From Protopterus annectens (lineage: Eukaryota; Chordata; Ceratodontiformes; Protopteridae), in NCBI RefSeq assembly GCF_019279795.1, contig NC_056744.1, positions 902,020,404 through 902,084,403 of the forward strand: a stretch of DNA of 64,000 nucleotides. Reading direction: 5' to 3'. Positions within the stretch are counted from its first letter, which is position 1. The number at the start of each line of letters is the position of its first letter. Under the pieces are notes generated by a model. The model had not been told where the DNA came from. It saw nothing but the letters and a program-made list of their open reading frames with translations, and did not search any database. This document shows positions 56,761 through 64,000 of the stretch, one piece after another. A program made the translations under genes and the position numbers.

Positions 56761-59290
56761 TTGGGAATTCCTTTATAATTGAAAAAAAGGGCCAATGGGG
56801 AACAAGGGGCGTTTGTGAGGGTGTAGTGCTTTTATTTTTTTAGTGCTGACTTATATAATTGCTTTAGTGAGCAAGTGCCAGTTAACTTAAATGCAATGTG
56901 TAACAGGTAACTTAAATGCAAAAACGACAAACAGTAACTTTCTTTCAAGTGAAACAAGGAAATAAGTACAGTAAGCAATGCAGATATCACTAGGGATCCA
57001 CAGAAGCACTGAAAAGCCGCGTTTTAGGTGGAATTAGCATTTCAGAGAAATAACAGGCAAACAAACAACAAGCATACAAACAAAGCTAGATTCAGCAGGC
57101 CTGGATCTAGTCTATGCTACAGCAAACAAGGTGTACCAATTTCAGTAAGAAACAGTTCAAATATACAGGCACTATAAGCCTTTAACCAGAAATTCCCAGC
57201 TCAGAAGGGCAGAGTCCAGCCTCTCCTCCCACAAGAGTGCAGACCACGAACCTTCTTAATGTAAAATAACTGGCCTGAAGCCCAAGTGCTTAAACCAGAA
57301 CTAATACACTTTTAGAATAACAGACACTGAGCCCTCAATCAGCAGTTCCCAACTTAGAAGGATGTAAGCTACCTGTCCTGCCACCACAGTGCAGGCCACA
57401 AACCTTCCTAATGTAAAACAACTGGTCTGAAGCCCAAGTGCTTCATCCAAAAGACTTAGAATGATAGCTACACTTTAATCAAGTTACTACCAAGCAGTAA
57501 TAAATACAATTGAATACCTTAAAGAATGCCTGGATTAGTGCTCAAGTTACACAAACAAAGCTAGATTCAGCAGGCCTGGATCTAGTCTATGCTACAGCAA
57601 ACAAGGTGTACTGATTTCAGTAAGAAGCAGCTCAAATATGCAGGCACTATAAGCCTTTAACCAGAAATTCCCAGCTCAGAAGGGTCCTCCCACAAGAGTG
57701 CAGACCACGAACCCTCTTAATGTAAAATAACTGGCCTGAAGCCCAAGTGCTTAAACCAGAATTAATACACTTTTAGAATAACAGACACTGAGCCCTCAAT
57801 CAGCAGTTCCCAACTTAGAAGGATGTAAGCTACCTGTTCTGCCACTACAGTGCAGACCACAAACCTTATTAATGTAAAACCACTGGTTTGAAGCCCAAGT
57901 GCTTAAACTAAAAGGCTTATAATGAGTTACACCAAGCGTAATAAATGCAATTGAGTACTATTAAGATGACGCAAAAGCAAAATAAAGTAAGAAGAAACAC
58001 AAATACAGTAAAAGCAGATAAAAATTTTTTTTTTTTGAGTGAGCAAATGAGATGGGCCCAGGAGTTACAGGACAGAAACAAGTGCAAATGCAGGCCTTCA
58101 AATCATAAAGTTGAGAGAGATGGAAGACCGCCCAAACGGCCAATAACTACAAATTCTGGGCCAGAACCACTCCTTATGTGGTAGACAGGTTACCTAATGC
58201 TTACCACTCCCACTGATAAGCTAGAAGGCTTCCCTCCAACATAGAAAGGCTTGGGGGGCTCAGAAGCTTACAAACAGTCCTGGATACAGCAAATCTGTAT
58301 CTGGAACACTAATTACAGGAAAGGTAGGAAACAGGCTTACAATTTTTTTTTTTCAGAAAAGTAGCAAAAACAGTAGTAAAAACAATTCACATGTAGTGCA
58401 AGCTGGTGCACTTGAGTATGTAGCAATATTAGTCCACACGCAGTTTGAAAAAATGTAATTAAATTAAAAAGGACTAAAAGCAAGTGCAGAAAGGGTTTAT
58501 TAGGTAGAATGCGGTAAAGAGATGGGACTGGGGGAGTGCCCTAGATCAAATCTACAATGGGGCGGGCACTGCAAAAGCCACCAAATTTAAACTACAACCA
58601 AGAACAGGGAGGGGGGGTGGGAAAGACAGTTTCAACAGAGATGTGAGGAATCACAGTGCAAATTATAAAACCAGAAAAATATATACTGATATCTGTATAT
58701 TTGCAGAACAGTAAGACAACAGATATCTAAGCAACAATTTAGCTCTATAATACAGAATAACACAGAAAAATATACTCAGCTCTATATATTTGCAGATAGT
58801 CTTGTAAGGCTCTCTCTCAGTGCACAGGTTCCAATTTAAATGCAGGCTGTTATTAACAGGTCAAAATTAAGGGAACTCTATATATTTGCAGATAGTCTTG
58901 TAAGGTTCTCTCTCAGTGCACAGGTTCCAATTTAAATGCAGGCTGTTATTAACAGGTCAAAATTAAGGGAACCTGGAGTTAAGCAACACACAAGCTATAA
59001 AAACTGGTTATATCAGCTGAAGACAAGGCAGAAAATGGGGGGGGGGGGCGGGAAAGACAGTTTCAACAGAGATGTGAGGAATCACCCTGCGAATTTTAAA
59101 ACCAGAAAAATATATACTGATCTTTGTATATTTGCAGAACAGTAAGACAACAGATATCTAAGTAACAATTTGGCTCTATAATACAGAATAATACAGAAAA
59201 ATATACTCAGCTCTATATATTTGCAGATAGTCTTGTAAGGCTGTCTCTCAGTGCACAGGTTCCAATTTAAATGCTTGCACCAACAGAGAG
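56761..59290 (-). repeat. Tandem-repeat region upstream of CR1 ORF1
   Basis: A 474-bp unit starts at about 57076 and again at 57550 (ACAAAGCTAGATTCAGCAGG in both). Each contains ~180-bp subunits sharing TGGCCTGAAGCCCAAGTGCT. A second array has a ~431-bp unit (GAAAGACAGTTTCAACAGAG at 58621 and 59052), with a nested 96-bp duplication (CTCTATATATTTGCAGATAG at 58780 and 58876). G runs (GGGAGGGGGGG, GGGGGGGGGGGCGGG) lie at the unit starts. The position directly 5' of ORF1 suggests LINE promoter monomers, but the link is inference. Confidence 0.7.
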
Positions 59291-59303
59291 ATGAGTGGAA
59301 TTA

Positions 59304-60944
<1,641 letters not shown>

Positions 60945-61440
60945 TTAGCTTTGTCAAAGGAAGGTCATGCTTACTGAATCTGGTGAACTTCTTTGAAAAG
61001 GTCACTAAGGCAATGGATGAGGGGAAAATGGTCAATACTGCCTACCTAGACCTGGATAAAGAATTTAAAACAATACCACACTCAGGCATTGTCAACAAAC
61101 TTACAAAACTAGGTAGAACCCCCTTTATAACACACTGGATAGCTAGCTGGCTCATCGATAGGACCCAGTAGGATAGAACCTCCACAAAAAGGCTGGTGAT
61201 CAGTGGAGCCACCCAGAGCTCTGTGTTAGGCCCACTGCTCTTTGGCACCTACTTCTCAGGTGTCAAAGGCAATCTCAGAGACCGCTGACTAACCAAGTTT
61301 GCAGATGACTGCAAACAGGGAGTAGTCATTAAATTCCTCCCAAGATGAGAACACCTTTCAGAAAGATCTAACACAGAAATGCTTGGTGTCAAAGCCATTG
61401 CTTAAAACACAATAGCAAGAAATGCATTACAGTACATTCT
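60945..61440 (+). pseudogene. CR1-like RT fragment (plus strand)
   Basis: The translation gives GHAY/LNLVNFFEKVTKAMDEGK, NTAYLDLDKEFKTIPHSGIV (motif A with Ala-Phe changed), TRLVISGATQSSVLGPLLFG-like motif B and LTKFADDCKQG (motif C). It is truncated at both ends and carries several stops, so it is an internal scrap of a CR1-like ORF2. Its orientation is opposite to copy 3. Confidence 0.85.
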
Positions 61441-61479
61441 GTCAAACTGGCCACCCTGGGTAACTTCATCATCAGCTTC

Positions 61480-63345
<1,866 letters not shown>

Positions 63346-63820
63346 AACTCCAAATGTGGACAAGAATTAGATGTTAGAGAGCAGCCAGGCAGTAAAAAAC
63401 AATACTTTATTCTAGTGCCTTGGTGTCACCACCTTCTTGGAATACAAACAGGTACCCATAACACTTCACCTTTATACAGCTCACTTACAAATTACAATCC
63501 AATCACAAATGACATCCAATTAAGCAATTAAAAACTCACCGCTTAAAGCAGGCAGTTCCAGTTTAGTACATTATTGTATAAGGAATGTATTTATATTTTA
63601 AAATACAAAACATTGGTCCCTAAGGTGCTGAATATTGAACTTTTTACAGATCTGGAGAAAGAGGGAGAAAACAGCCACAGACTGACTATGATCTCTGTGT
63701 GCTCTTAAGGGAAACTGCATTTTACTGTGTGTGTACTTGTCATCCTCCCATTGTGTACATCCCACACTGTTGCCAGTGGTGAGAATTGAAGTTCCTTGAT
63801 TACTGGGCCAGTGCAGAGGA
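63346..63820. other. No recognised feature
   Basis: This sequence lies between the tandem array and the next CR1 ORF2. A segment at 63385-63480 (AACAATACTTTATTCTAGTG) resembles the 3' ends of PLEs only vaguely. No gene is called. Confidence 0.4.
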
Positions 63821-64000
63821 ATCACAGAGACAAACTTAGGTTCATGCTGCTTGGAGTTTAAACACAAAACTGCACTCCCTGGAAGCACTCCTAACCTTAG
63901 AGGATGCTGACATCTGTGCAGTTACCGAGACATGGTTCAAAGCCACTGAGAGCACCCTGGCTTTGCAAGGCTACAATGCCTTCCACACATTCAGACCTCA
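63821..64000 (+). pseudogene. CR1-like ORF2 start, running off the window (copy 5)
   Basis: The translation reads SLNTKLHSLEALLTLEDADI, CAVTETWFKATESTLALQGY and NAFHTFRP, parallel to the ORF2 N-terminus of copy 3 (endonuclease start). A small deletion near 63850 shifts the first residues. The upstream GGAATCACAGAGACA corresponds to the GIT residues just before the ORF2 ATG in copy 3. The rest lies beyond 64000, so completeness is unknown. Confidence 0.8.

Overview
The window looks like intergenic DNA from a large, AT-rich vertebrate genome. The mix of elements suggests a fish, possibly a non-teleost lineage, or an amphibian: CR1-like LINEs with 8-bp tail repeats, an RTE LINE, an RTE-tailed SINE, Penelope-like elements, a Gypsy LTR element, a hAT transposon and very long (TA)n and (CA)n arrays. 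I did not find a convincing host gene, rRNA or tRNA gene. Nearly everything recognisable is a mobile element, and the window is best read as a stack of nested insertions. The species call is inference.

Layout. 1-1784: nothing recognised. 1804-7514: one essentially full-length RTE LINE (minus), bounded by a 19-bp target-site duplication (TSD) and split by a 5'-truncated Penelope-like element, PLE1 (2101-4660), with its own 12-bp TSD. 7534-9576: microsatellites and one arm of a palindromic element. 9577-12310: an old, degraded CR1-like LINE (minus).

12311-35770 is the deepest nest. The host is a LINE on the minus strand whose C-terminal Cys-His motif and PD-type endonuclease remnant point to the R2/NeSL/Hero-like group. 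It carries (a) PLE2 (14013-16603), bracketed by a 1.45-kb direct duplication of the host LINE, and (b) a Gypsy element (18204-34192). The Gypsy leader was entered by a 10.3-kb hAT-type DNA transposon (22588-32877, 8-bp TSD). The hAT in turn holds two palindromic TA-flanked elements, a CR1 3' tail and an RTE 3' fragment, and encodes a transposase broken by only one visible stop codon.

35771-40640: a second degraded LINE (LINE-B) interrupted by a CR1-like copy (37198-39728, TSD AAATTCAT). 40641-47430: SINEs, a (CA)n minisatellite block and a degraded L1-like LINE. 47430-47870: another palindromic element. 47928-52793: a head-to-head inverted pair of a third Penelope family (PLE3), whose plus-strand arm is interrupted by a 548-bp MITE. 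52830-56760: the best-preserved CR1-like LINE, with an intact esterase-type ORF1 and an ORF2 with only two apparent frameshifts; 2.5 kb of tandem repeats lies upstream of its ORF1. 60945-61440: a short CR1 reverse transcriptase fragment (plus). 61480-63345: three copies of a ~600-bp tandem repeat. 63845-64000: the start of another CR1 ORF2 running off the window.

The least explained material is a group of palindromic elements. They share a telomere-like TTAGGG-rich core and/or a G-rich cassette but carry different inverted arms, usually against (TA)n arrays.
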